Origin: Alphaproteobacteria bacterium
GTDB lineage: Bacteria; Pseudomonadota; Alphaproteobacteria; UBA9655
Assembly (NCBI GenBank): GCA_947457015.1
Contig: CANGTV010000012.1
Location: forward strand, 1 to 36,239
Direction: 5' to 3'
DNA: 36,239 nt
A program made the translations under genes and the position numbers. Positions 1 through 8,811 of the stretch are shown here, piece after piece. The notes under the pieces are model-generated. The model was not told where the DNA came from, did no database searches, and worked only from the letters and a program-made list of their open reading frames with translations. The first letter of the stretch is position 1. Each line of letters begins with the position of its first letter.

Positions 1-261
1 CCCCTGTTTTTGGGTCATAGGTGGTAAGAAACCCTCGGGGGGGGTACAGAAGGTAACATATGGGCACCCATAATAACTCAGGTTAATTTATTTTCTTAAA
101 TCATTATAGTCAAGGAGAGTTAAGATTTCGTAAATTTTGGCACACTACATACTGTAATTGCGCCTCCCCCCTCGGATAGGGGAGGCGCAATTACAGTATG
201 TAGCGTGAACTTTTATTACAAATGATGTATTCTATTTTGACTCTACAATAAAAACTTAGAG
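1..261. other. Left-edge non-coding stretch
   Basis: I see no convincing gene in this stretch downstream of the four-gene leftward operon. It holds G-rich and AT-rich sequence and one very strong hairpin (141-207). A TATAAT-like hexamer exists on the minus strand (103-108), but it has no fitting -35 element. Confidence 0.5.
141..207. terminator. Long near-perfect hairpin after the four-gene operon
   Basis: The arms 145-169 and 179-203 are perfectly complementary over 25 bases. After one mismatch they extend three more bases (141-143 with 205-207), and the loop is 9 bases. The hairpin lies 55 bases past the stop codon of the last operon gene (262), so a transcript end or RNA-stabilising role is plausible. 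No clear U-tract follows on the minus strand, so it could instead be a palindromic repeat element. Confidence 0.5.
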
Positions 262-2643
262 TTACTCTACGATTTCTATTGAAAGTGTTCGTTTGTTATG
301 ATGCCCAGGGATAAGTTGACTTAAAAGTGAGTACGTGTCTTTAGGGGTCTCGAGGGTTATAGCATACGTTCCCACTGGTAAATCATTCCCTAGTTTAATA
401 AAAATAGGCTCTGAAGATAGATAATCATCTTTCTTTGGACTAAGAAAAAAAACAGGATTTCCAGAAATCAAAACATCATATTCTCTCTCTCTGATCGTAT
501 AGTCAGAAAGTGGCGTTTCCTCTTTGGGGGATGGTCCCTTGATTTTCAAAGAAAGGGGAATGCGTGTTTGAGGAGGCCCAATAAGATAGAGAACAAGCGT
601 TTCTTGTTCTGTTGACTGTTTTTTAATATACGAAAATTCTGTCTTACCCTTTTTCAATAAGATAAGTCGGCGCTTAAGATAAGATTCTGTTTCTCTTAAG
701 AGTTGACTCATGAAAAATTTTGCAGTGGGGGGGCCATCTATAGTTAAGATATGCTTTCCAACCGACAGCGGGGGAAGTTTAATTTCTCCTTGGGTTCCGA
801 GAATGTTTTCTTTTATGACGTTCTTTCCATCTATCTTAATCACAAGAGGCTCTGGGAGTTCTTTTGGTTTAAAATAGAGAAGTGCTGGACGAATCTCTCT
901 CATTCCAGTAGCACCATAAAAAGAGAGTTCTCGTTTGCCTGATGTAGGGAGAGGACTATACGTTACTTGTTGTGCTTGAGGATTTTGAGGAAGCTCTAAG
1001 CTTTTAGGCATCAGACCATAAAGAAAAAGCCATTCTTCTTTTGGAATAATTTGCTTCCATTCATAAGTCCCTAAAAGTATTTTTTCATCAGTTTCCATCG
1101 GTTGAGGTTGAATAGAAAAGAGAAGTTCGCGCCCCTCTTGATTCAAGAGATTTCTGTTCAAAGGAGGTAAATAAAACCAGCTACGCCTCAAAGATTCTTC
1201 AGCAGAATCATAAAGATAGTAATCCTCTGGAATTTGATACTGACGTTCTAAGTCTTCAGGTCGATTGTAAACCATGATAAAAAAAGATGTGTTTGCTGAC
1301 AACCGAACTCTTTTTACTCTTTCAGGAAGTATAAAATAGATCTTATCTGTCTCAGATATCGTTTTTGTGGGATCTTGAGTCACTCTGTTATAGAGAGAAG
1401 GAGTCAGAATTGGGCTATAGGAGCCTGATTTAAGAACCTTTCCTTTATCATCTAAAAAATCATAAAAAACTTTCCTTTCTGCCGTATTTTCCCACGGAGA
1501 TGAAAGAATTTTGCACATATCAAAACGAACGGGTGTGGCCCGACCTTTTAAATGACTGATGTGATAGTCCACTGTTTTTCCTGTATCTATTAAGTAGCCT
1601 TTTACGGAGGCTGGTTTAAGAAAGATTTCCTGTCCATCATTCTTAAAAACCCGCAGAATCGCGGGCTGTTGAGTGGAGATAAATACTATTCCCTTCTTGA
1701 AAGAATGCCTCACTTCACCCTTATTATTTGTTGAAAGATTAATTTCTGTAGGCTTAACAGGTCCTTGCCCATACCATTGTAGGGAGAGAGAAAAAGAAAC
1801 CCTTTTAGATGTAGCTATAGGGGGCACAAGATGAAAGCGGAGAGGCATATCATTCTCTGAGATAGGGACCGCCACGTGATGGGAAGCATCCACATAAATT
1901 CCTACAGGCATAATGGGTTTTATAAGTTCCTTACCTTCTGGTGTAACTTCATACAAGAGACGCTCTTGAAATGTCTTGTTAGGAATGCCACGTGGACCCA
2001 CGGGAGCCCATAAATTCTGTACAATGTTTTTCTTTTCTTCTGAAGACAAGAGAGAGGGGCCGTAAATATTTCCTTCCGAAACATGTAATTTATCCGCAGG
2101 ATTGAGATGATACCAATAACTCAGAAGATGGAGCACCAGGTTAGAAGGTTCATAAACCCGGCAATAAACTGCTTGTAAATTTTTGTCTTTTTTCAATAGA
2201 CGAACACGAACAAAGGCTCCTTTTCCTCTATCTTTCCAATTGAGTAAAGTAACAAGTGGTGTTGTTGGCTGAGCATCTTGTTCTAAATAAAAAGAAGAAG
2301 AGAATGTCCCTAAGCTTTGAGAGTGGTAAAGAACTGATTGAGATTCATATGCTAAATCTCGCGTTTCAAGAATAGTTCCTGATACGTTCAAGATTTGAAC
2401 TTGAATTGTATAACTCCATTTTTTGTCTGGATCCAAAGCCGTGTTCATGGGAAGGTCGGCATGGCTTGCAACTTCAGCTTTAAATGTTTGAGTTGAGAGA
2501 GGAAATAAAATCCAGTCGCTCATTGACAGCCTATAGACAGGTGCTGAGCGTGCTTGCGAGACTAGTGTAGGGAAGGTTTCTGATGCTTTTGCTGGCACCC
2601 CTGCCACGGCAACAAGGCTGAAAAAAAAAAGAAAGATCTTCAT
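262..2643 (-). CDS. Secreted beta-rich protein of the PGA-like operon
   Basis: I do not recognise a named family. The 793-residue product has a clear Sec signal peptide (MKIF, hydrophobic core, probable cut after VPAKA at about residue 20), so it should reach the periplasm or outer membrane. The rest looks beta-rich with no transmembrane helix or obvious catalytic motif. Near residues 600-660 and 690-785 it carries two copies of a pattern (a strand ending in IDG or IGP, later VGKHILTI or VGTYAITL) that also occurs in the 1816-residue protein of the same operon. It is the last of four genes. Its ATG overlaps the stop of the PgsC-like gene by 4 bases and an AAGGAA ribosome site precedes it. I infer an accessory envelope protein for polymer export or retention. 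Confidence 0.8.
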   Translation of the reverse strand: MKIFLFFFSLVAVAGVPAKASETFPTLVSQARSAPVYRLSMSDWILFPLSTQTFKAEVASHADLPMNTALDPDKKWSYTIQVQILNVSGTILETRDLAYESQSVLYHSQSLGTFSSSFYLEQDAQPTTPLVTLLNWKDRGKGAFVRVRLLKKDKNLQAVYCRVYEPSNLVLHLLSYWYHLNPADKLHVSEGNIYGPSLLSSEEKKNIVQNLWAPVGPRGIPNKTFQERLLYEVTPEGKELIKPIMPVGIYVDASHHVAVPISENDMPLRFHLVPPIATSKRVSFSLSLQWYGQGPVKPTEINLSTNNKGEVRHSFKKGIVFISTQQPAILRVFKNDGQEIFLKPASVKGYLIDTGKTVDYHISHLKGRATPVRFDMCKILSSPWENTAERKVFYDFLDDKGKVLKSGSYSPILTPSLYNRVTQDPTKTISETDKIYFILPERVKRVRLSANTSFFIMVYNRPEDLERQYQIPEDYYLYDSAEESLRRSWFYLPPLNRNLLNQEGRELLFSIQPQPMETDEKILLGTYEWKQIIPKEEWLFLYGLMPKSLELPQNPQAQQVTYSPLPTSGKRELSFYGATGMREIRPALLYFKPKELPEPLVIKIDGKNVIKENILGTQGEIKLPPLSVGKHILTIDGPPTAKFFMSQLLRETESYLKRRLILLKKGKTEFSYIKKQSTEQETLVLYLIGPPQTRIPLSLKIKGPSPKEETPLSDYTIREREYDVLISGNPVFFLSPKKDDYLSSEPIFIKLGNDLPVGTYAITLETPKDTYSLLSQLIPGHHNKRTLSIEIVE

Positions 2644-4982
2644 TTCTGTTCCTTTGGTGACAGTGGTACTGATCTTATCTCTAATGGAAACACTTTCTTA
2701 ACTTTCTGACCCAAAACTACCAAAAAGTTTTTTTGTGACAAAGGATCAATTACATACTGTAAAGTATAAGGTTTAACTTTATCAAGAAAATCTTGAAGAT
2801 AAAGAATGTCGCTATAATCTATATAATTTTGAAGAGAGGATTCAATTTTTTGAGAAGGAGTCCAATCATCTTCACTCCCTTTTTCTTGGATAATTTTTTT
2901 AATAGGTGTTTTTTGAACAGGAATCCTAAGAGCCTTCATATGAGAGAGGCGCAATAAAGCATTCTCAGGGGTACGAAAAAGAGAACGTTGGGAAGCAGAT
3001 AACCATAGAATAGAGAATTCTTTGTTATAGGTTTGATTTAAATATCCAGTGTTATCAACAAAAGAAATTTTATAAGATTCTTTGCGAAGCTCTTTTACAA
3101 GCGTTTGCTGAAGGGGGGAAAGATGCGTCTCCCGCACTTCTCCACTATGAAATGCAAGAAAGATGTCTGCGTCTGCAGGGTTTCCCTTTAAAGAGATAAA
3201 GGGAGAAGAAGGGGAATAACCTCTTATAAGTACGACCATGAGTGGTGCTTCTCCAATTTCGCGCAACATAGCTTGAAAACCAACGTGGAGAAAGCTGTTT
3301 TTATTAAGAGGATTATCGAGATCAGCGCTTCCATCAAGATTAGCCTGAGGATGTGATTCTGAAAAAACAAAGGCTTTTCCCTTCATCTGAGAAAAAAGAT
3401 AGAGGCCATTCTCGGCTGTGTTAATCTCAAAAAAAGGATTAGACGCTTGAAAAACATAAGGAGAAGCATTTTGAAGTCGAAAAATGAAGGTCGCTCCATA
3501 ATGACGATTGGACCTCTTTTCATCTTCTGCCAGAATAAGATAAGAATTTGCCTCATCCTCAAGAAGGGAAATTGTATACCCAAATATTTTGGCAGCTCCA
3601 TTGATTTCTTCTAGTTTAGGTAAGCTTATTCCTTCTTGAATGAGCAGCAGCAGAGGCGTTAAGACTCTTTTGTCAAAATGATAAAGATCATAAGTCGAAG
3701 GAGTTTTATAGCGGTTTGTACCTTTATCGGCTGCCAGAACTTTTCTCTCCGAAATAAAATCAGAAAGATATCCTCTTTTCTTTTCAACCTTTTTAGGAAA
3801 GGTTTTCTCTTCTTGTATCAAAGGAATTGAAGAAGTTAACAGTTCAGGAGATCCTTTTGTAGGAAATATTTTTGTAAAGAATTCAGGAGTGGAAAAAGTA
3901 CTTAGCGCAAGAGCCGCAATCGTACCTAAGATGACGCCAACAAAAGACGTTTGAACAATGACGCTCAAAATACGGACTGGTTTTCGACTATTATACATTT
4001 TGAAAGCAATCAAACTTGAAAGTAAATACCCAAAACCATAAAAATCAAGAATGCGTAGATCTGGTATAAAAAGCATTATAGACCAGGCTAATATAAGCTT
4101 ATAAAGAAAGCTAATTCCAAAAAATAAAATCGTTTCACGCGCTCTTGTTATGTTTGATGCTTCAAAAAGAGAGGTGTTTAGCAAGGATTTCGCTATAAAA
4201 TAAACCAAAATGGCATCAACGAGTGTTGTAACAATACGCGTGGGAAAATACCATTCTAAAGCAAGAAGAGCTGCTACAAGAACCCCTCCGTATTCCCAGC
4301 CATACTTAAGATTCATATAAGAGGCAATCAAGACAGTTGTTAAAAGAATAATATAGGCTTTGTAGCTCGCATAAAAGCTATAAGAAAGATCGTCGTAAAG
4401 AAAGCTGATTTCAGTGATTCGAAAATTTGTCCACTCCATGAGACCATAACGAATTAAAAGGTAACTCGTTATCAAAATTATAAAAAAGGGGACAACCCCT
4501 TTCTTAAATCCCGATAGCCAGAATTTATAGGCAATGATGGGAATAATAATCAGCCCAAAGCTATGAAAATTATCCTGGTAAAAAAAGGGAATTTTATAAT
4601 TTTCTTGAAGATATAGAGAGACGTTTGGTAAAAAAAGTAAATCAAAAAAAATTCTAACAATGACAGAAGCTACTAATAACGCGACAAAACACTCTCTTCC
4701 AAAGAACGAACTCCATAAGTTTAGACGTGGTCCGATTATAGAAGCCCAGTAGATTACAAAATAGGCTATAAATCCTTCGATAATATTTAATGCTGCAGAA
4801 AGAGGCTGACTTATTATCAGCGGAACTAAGTATCCTGGTACAATAAATCCCGCAAGCACCCATCCAAATCTTAAGTTATAAAAAGCCGCTACGAGAACAC
4901 CAATCCCAACTGTTGTAATGATCGATCCGGAAAGCCCTCCTTCTGGAAATATCGAAAAAACGAAGTTCTCAGTCACACTCAC
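2640..4982 (-). CDS. PgsC/CapC-like membrane protein, duplicated, with soluble tail
   Basis: This protein is related to PgsC/CapC, the membrane partner of the poly-gamma-glutamate ligase. Residues about 15-185 match the PgsC pattern: AGFIVPGYLVPLIISQP, then FGRECFVALL, then an FGLIIIPIIA segment. Residues about 205-360 repeat the same layout (YGWEYGGVLVAALLAL, RARETILFFG, YGFGYLLSSLIA), so two PgsC units sit in tandem. PgsC of Bacillus is about 150 residues and a single unit; here the total is 780. The last 380 residues are soluble and unrecognised, with a SESHPQANLDGS stretch near 541-552. The start is GTG, with an AGGA site overlapping the TAG stop of the ligase gene. Translational coupling to the ligase fits a synthase complex in the inner membrane. 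Confidence 0.8.
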   Translation of the reverse strand: MSVTENFVFSIFPEGGLSGSIITTVGIGVLVAAFYNLRFGWVLAGFIVPGYLVPLIISQPLSAALNIIEGFIAYFVIYWASIIGPRLNLWSSFFGRECFVALLVASVIVRIFFDLLFLPNVSLYLQENYKIPFFYQDNFHSFGLIIIPIIAYKFWLSGFKKGVVPFFIILITSYLLIRYGLMEWTNFRITEISFLYDDLSYSFYASYKAYIILLTTVLIASYMNLKYGWEYGGVLVAALLALEWYFPTRIVTTLVDAILVYFIAKSLLNTSLFEASNITRARETILFFGISFLYKLILAWSIMLFIPDLRILDFYGFGYLLSSLIAFKMYNSRKPVRILSVIVQTSFVGVILGTIAALALSTFSTPEFFTKIFPTKGSPELLTSSIPLIQEEKTFPKKVEKKRGYLSDFISERKVLAADKGTNRYKTPSTYDLYHFDKRVLTPLLLLIQEGISLPKLEEINGAAKIFGYTISLLEDEANSYLILAEDEKRSNRHYGATFIFRLQNASPYVFQASNPFFEINTAENGLYLFSQMKGKAFVFSESHPQANLDGSADLDNPLNKNSFLHVGFQAMLREIGEAPLMVVLIRGYSPSSPFISLKGNPADADIFLAFHSGEVRETHLSPLQQTLVKELRKESYKISFVDNTGYLNQTYNKEFSILWLSASQRSLFRTPENALLRLSHMKALRIPVQKTPIKKIIQEKGSEDDWTPSQKIESSLQNYIDYSDILYLQDFLDKVKPYTLQYVIDPLSQKNFLVVLGQKVKKVFPLEIRSVPLSPKEQK

Positions 4983-4986
4983 ATTC

Positions 4987-7900
4987 CTAAAATGATTTTT
5001 GAATAATATTTAATTTTTTCAACTCTTTTAATGCACGAGAGAAACTCACCCGGTGGCAACTTAAATCTTGATAGATTTGATGAGCTGTTTTGAGGCGCTT
5101 AAAAGAACGATTTACATCAAAAAAACGCACTATATAATCTATTAAAAATGGATATTTTTTATTTTTTATTTTTTTGTTATTATTAATTAAACTCTGAATA
5201 TAGGTCTTTAAATTTTCAAGCTCATTTTTGTTCTTTTTTAAAAGTTCGGGATTGCTGAGCAAACTCTCAAGATATTCTTTAGATAATAGGCCGAATTCTG
5301 GAATTGCTAAGAAATTCCTAAATCCTTGGGCTCTCTTTTTGTCAAGAGGATTGAAAAGTAATTCTCCTGCTTGATAGCACTCTTCCCATGCTTCCCAGCA
5401 ATGCACAAGTTCAAGGCCAGGCCCTTTAATATTTTGTATTCCCATAATTTTATTCACGTAAAAAGGAGGTGTGTTTTCAACAATCCATGCTGCTAATTCA
5501 TCTCCAGTTAGACCGTCGTTAAATTGAAGAACAAATTTAGATAAAAACCACTCTGTCAAAATTTTTTTAAAAATTTTATTGTCTTCTTCATTATTGTGTA
5601 TCAAAAAGTCATATTGTTGGACTGTTTTCACATTTTGCTTGTGAATAGAAAGCAATGCCGTTGTGTAAGCGTAGTCTTTGGATTTTAAGTAGTGCTCTAA
5701 GCTTACAAGGTTGAAAAGATCTCCTTGATAGTTTTTACATCCCATGGCCTCAAGGCGCGCTTTGAGGTCTTCTTTTGTCGTGCACATCCGAAGTTTTTTC
5801 GCAATGCCATGTAACAAATCTGAAGAAGTGTTCTCTAATAACTTTTTCCACTCTTTAATGACAAACTGCATGAATTCTTGAATATTACTGCCCACAAGAA
5901 AATGCTTATCTGCGGAAATATCATTAACAATAAGATTTGCAAAAGTTTGAGAACGACCGATGCGATCTGCCCGATTGTTAATAAATGTGGTAACCCACTC
6001 TCCAGCAGCAATAGGTTGGTTAAGTCCCACAAGATTCCAACTTTTTAAACAGCTAAATTTTTCATTAGCAGACATGCCGTTAATAAACTGTAATGATCTT
6101 GAATTAAGGGCAGCTGGAGCGTAAACTTTAAGCGCACCAATATCAGGTACGGTGTTATCTGCTATTTCTTTAAGGGCAACGACTTTTGGCATTCCAAAAT
6201 CTGTAGCCATTGATAAGACAAGGGCAACATTTTGAGGATGTTCAATATAAGAAAAACGACTCATTGCATCCTTAGTTAAAAGGCCCTCTTCAAGCCAACC
6301 AACGGCTCGAAGTTGTGTATATTTTATAAAGGCATCTTCCACAAAATAGGGAAGCATTTGCTCTTCCCCTGTAATTAAGAGACTTCCAGGTTGAATAAAG
6401 TTTGTCATGGTCTGTGCTATGTTATAACCAGCAGGACCTTGTATGTCTTCGTGGTCTGGAAATGCATTTGTAATAGTTGAAATGGTATCTTGCATCCATT
6501 GCTGTTGCATAATTTTTACATAACTTCCTTTGAGCCCCATACATTCCCACAACATAACGTCAGACCCGTATTTTTCAGCAAGCACGGTCATCTGAAGCTG
6601 TTCCCAAATTGTGGCTTTATTTTCAGGCCGATAAAGGGGGATCCCCTTTATCTTTTGAAAAGGACCTGCAATTGAGATCATCGGCTCACACCCAGTTGTC
6701 TTAGAAAACAAACTAAGACCTATGCTAGACATTAATGCACTCTTAAGATGTTCTGTGCTTGACTTGCCACGTGTCCCCCATCCTCCTATTATCAAGGGTA
6801 TGGATTTTCTAGCATGTTTTATAGCTTGATAAGCGCTAATGTGTTGCCATAAAAAATAAATAAAAACACTTCCACAGAAAAAAAGTAAATGTGATGTATT
6901 AATGTGATAAGGAGAGAGAATATAAGATTCTATTGTATCCCAACTTGCAAAAAAACTCGCGGCAGGGAAAAATCGGGTGATTGTATTGTCTTCTTTTAGC
7001 TGCTCTTCGTGATGACAAAAGTCAATTTTAAATCCAAGATTCTGTAAATATTTTATATAAGAGTTCGAAGGCCAGGGTCTATGGATAGTCCAATTTCTTA
7101 GATTAGCAATGGAAGAAAATTGAAAGGTAAGCACAATCTTTGCTTTTAACCTATTCCAAAGTGTAAGAGGAGGTAAAATAGAGGTGACACCTTCACTTGT
7201 ATATAAACGCATCAATCTTCCTTGTTGAAGAGAGGACAACACATGATCCAATAAGGGCAAATAGGGTCGATACCCCTCTTCTTCCGGGATGTACAGGGGT
7301 TCACCCGGAACTTGTGTATTTGAGAACTCACTTAGAATGGCGGAAGGAATTTGGATTGTTCCTTTAAAAAATCTTCCTACTGTATGACTAACGGCTTGTC
7401 GTTTGTCGGTTTTGGGATGAAAAAACTCATAAAAAAAACGCCACCACCTGAATCTTAAACGTAACCCACGATATATTTTATAACCTCTCGAAGTTTTGAT
7501 GAGGTCACATTCAAAATCTGCTTGTGTGACAATTGAAATAATGCGACCCAGTTCATGTTCGGTAATATTTTGATATAAGCGGGGAGAGAGGCGAATCTCT
7601 TCTCCGAGACGTATCGTTTTTAAAAAAGAGCTAATATCCTGGAGCACTTGGTACCGAGAAGCATTTTTCTTACACCACAAGAGCTCACGAGCCTGAGCTG
7701 CCCTTCGCCGTATTGAAAGCAAGTCTGCAGAGCTTGCAAGATAATCTAAAATAGGTTCAAAATTTTGTAACCAGGTAATCTCTTGAGGAGGAGTTAATTC
7801 TTTAAAACCATCTATCACACACTTCAAACACACTCTCAAAACAAAACCATCCGATTCATTTTCAATCTTAGATTTAAGATAGGTAGATCTTTCTTCAAAT

Positions 7901-8811
7901 GATCTATCACTAACTATTTTTAAAATAGCCATAGCCCGGACCTGGGGAGAAGAATCTTCTAAAAGTTTTTTTATAATTTTAAGAGGAAGCGTAGGCATTT
8001 TTTCACAAAGAGTTTGGCGCACAAGATCGCTTGGATCACTGATGATATTTGAATAAAGAGTCGGGGTTAAAGAAAAGTCCTCTTCCTCCAAAAGAGTAAC
8101 TATATGCTGACGCACAAATAGATCGGGATCAGGCTCGCCAACTTTTAGTCTGCTGGCGGCAAGTTGTCTAAAAAGAGACTGATTAAGTTGCCTTAAAATC
8201 TCAATTGCCTTGCACTGAATCCATGCGTCCTCTTCTTTAGAACTCGCCAAATGATAAAAAACTTTTTCATCAATAGAAATTTTAGAAGGACGTAGTTTGA
8301 GGATTGAGTCAAGTGCAGCAATTTTTACACGTTGGTTTCCATTGTAAGAGCAAATTAAATCTTTAAGAAAATTAATAAAGTCTCCTTGAGCTTCTAAGGA
8401 CTCATTAACTAACATAAAAGTAAGGCGATCTATGATGAAGCACAAGTCTCGCTCACTTGAAGAAATCTGGTGTCGGCACTTATCTGCAATGGCTTCAAAA
8501 TCAAACCATCGAGAAAATGCTTTTTTATCTTCAGCTAAGTCTTGAGGAGAGGCCCCAAGTTCCTTCGAAAACTCTAAGATAATATTTTGTTTTTCTGCCG
8601 TTGTATCTGTGCCGCTGTTCTTTTCTTCAAATTTTTTAAATAATTGCCGTTTATGCTCACTTTCTTTTTTTAGATAAAGAAGCTTTGTCCAAAGAAAATC
8701 AGTAAGGCTTGCATTACCCTGCTCTTTTTCAATTTGCTTAATAAGTCTTGAATAGGCTTGTGAAAACAAAGGTGGAAGCCCATCCTCAAGAGATGAAAGC
8801 ACTTTATTCAT
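4987..8811 (-). CDS. PgsB/CapB-type polyglutamate ligase with HEAT-repeat N-terminus
   Basis: This is a Mur-ligase-fold amide ligase of the PgsB/CapB type, which polymerises glutamate through gamma-amide bonds using ATP. The core lies at about residues 670-985. It has a P-loop IGGWGTRGKSS (675-685), the KTTG segment (704-707), the WECMG motif (755-759), FPDHEDIQGP (784-793), FINGMSANE (909-917) and NNRADRIGRSQTFAN (945-959). Each has a clear counterpart in Bacillus PgsB. At 1274 residues it is about three times the usual 390-400. Residues about 140-400 are HEAT/ARM-like helical repeats. A hydrophobic segment (about 640-656) precedes the core, as the PgsB membrane anchor does, and about 290 helical residues follow it. 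The ATG overlaps the upstream stop by 4 bases. The monomer actually joined cannot be read from sequence. Confidence 0.9.
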   Translation of the reverse strand: MNKVLSSLEDGLPPLFSQAYSRLIKQIEKEQGNASLTDFLWTKLLYLKKESEHKRQLFKKFEEKNSGTDTTAEKQNIILEFSKELGASPQDLAEDKKAFSRWFDFEAIADKCRHQISSSERDLCFIIDRLTFMLVNESLEAQGDFINFLKDLICSYNGNQRVKIAALDSILKLRPSKISIDEKVFYHLASSKEEDAWIQCKAIEILRQLNQSLFRQLAASRLKVGEPDPDLFVRQHIVTLLEEEDFSLTPTLYSNIISDPSDLVRQTLCEKMPTLPLKIIKKLLEDSSPQVRAMAILKIVSDRSFEERSTYLKSKIENESDGFVLRVCLKCVIDGFKELTPPQEITWLQNFEPILDYLASSADLLSIRRRAAQARELLWCKKNASRYQVLQDISSFLKTIRLGEEIRLSPRLYQNITEHELGRIISIVTQADFECDLIKTSRGYKIYRGLRLRFRWWRFFYEFFHPKTDKRQAVSHTVGRFFKGTIQIPSAILSEFSNTQVPGEPLYIPEEEGYRPYLPLLDHVLSSLQQGRLMRLYTSEGVTSILPPLTLWNRLKAKIVLTFQFSSIANLRNWTIHRPWPSNSYIKYLQNLGFKIDFCHHEEQLKEDNTITRFFPAASFFASWDTIESYILSPYHINTSHLLFFCGSVFIYFLWQHISAYQAIKHARKSIPLIIGGWGTRGKSSTEHLKSALMSSIGLSLFSKTTGCEPMISIAGPFQKIKGIPLYRPENKATIWEQLQMTVLAEKYGSDVMLWECMGLKGSYVKIMQQQWMQDTISTITNAFPDHEDIQGPAGYNIAQTMTNFIQPGSLLITGEEQMLPYFVEDAFIKYTQLRAVGWLEEGLLTKDAMSRFSYIEHPQNVALVLSMATDFGMPKVVALKEIADNTVPDIGALKVYAPAALNSRSLQFINGMSANEKFSCLKSWNLVGLNQPIAAGEWVTTFINNRADRIGRSQTFANLIVNDISADKHFLVGSNIQEFMQFVIKEWKKLLENTSSDLLHGIAKKLRMCTTKEDLKARLEAMGCKNYQGDLFNLVSLEHYLKSKDYAYTTALLSIHKQNVKTVQQYDFLIHNNEEDNKIFKKILTEWFLSKFVLQFNDGLTGDELAAWIVENTPPFYVNKIMGIQNIKGPGLELVHCWEAWEECYQAGELLFNPLDKKRAQGFRNFLAIPEFGLLSKEYLESLLSNPELLKKNKNELENLKTYIQSLINNNKKIKNKKYPFLIDYIVRFFDVNRSFKRLKTAHQIYQDLSCHRVSFSRALKELKKLNIIQKSF

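Noticed and set aside
103-131. Leftward promoter with TATAAT at the left edge
   Set aside because: No acceptable -35 at a usual distance, and no gene is visible to its left in the window.
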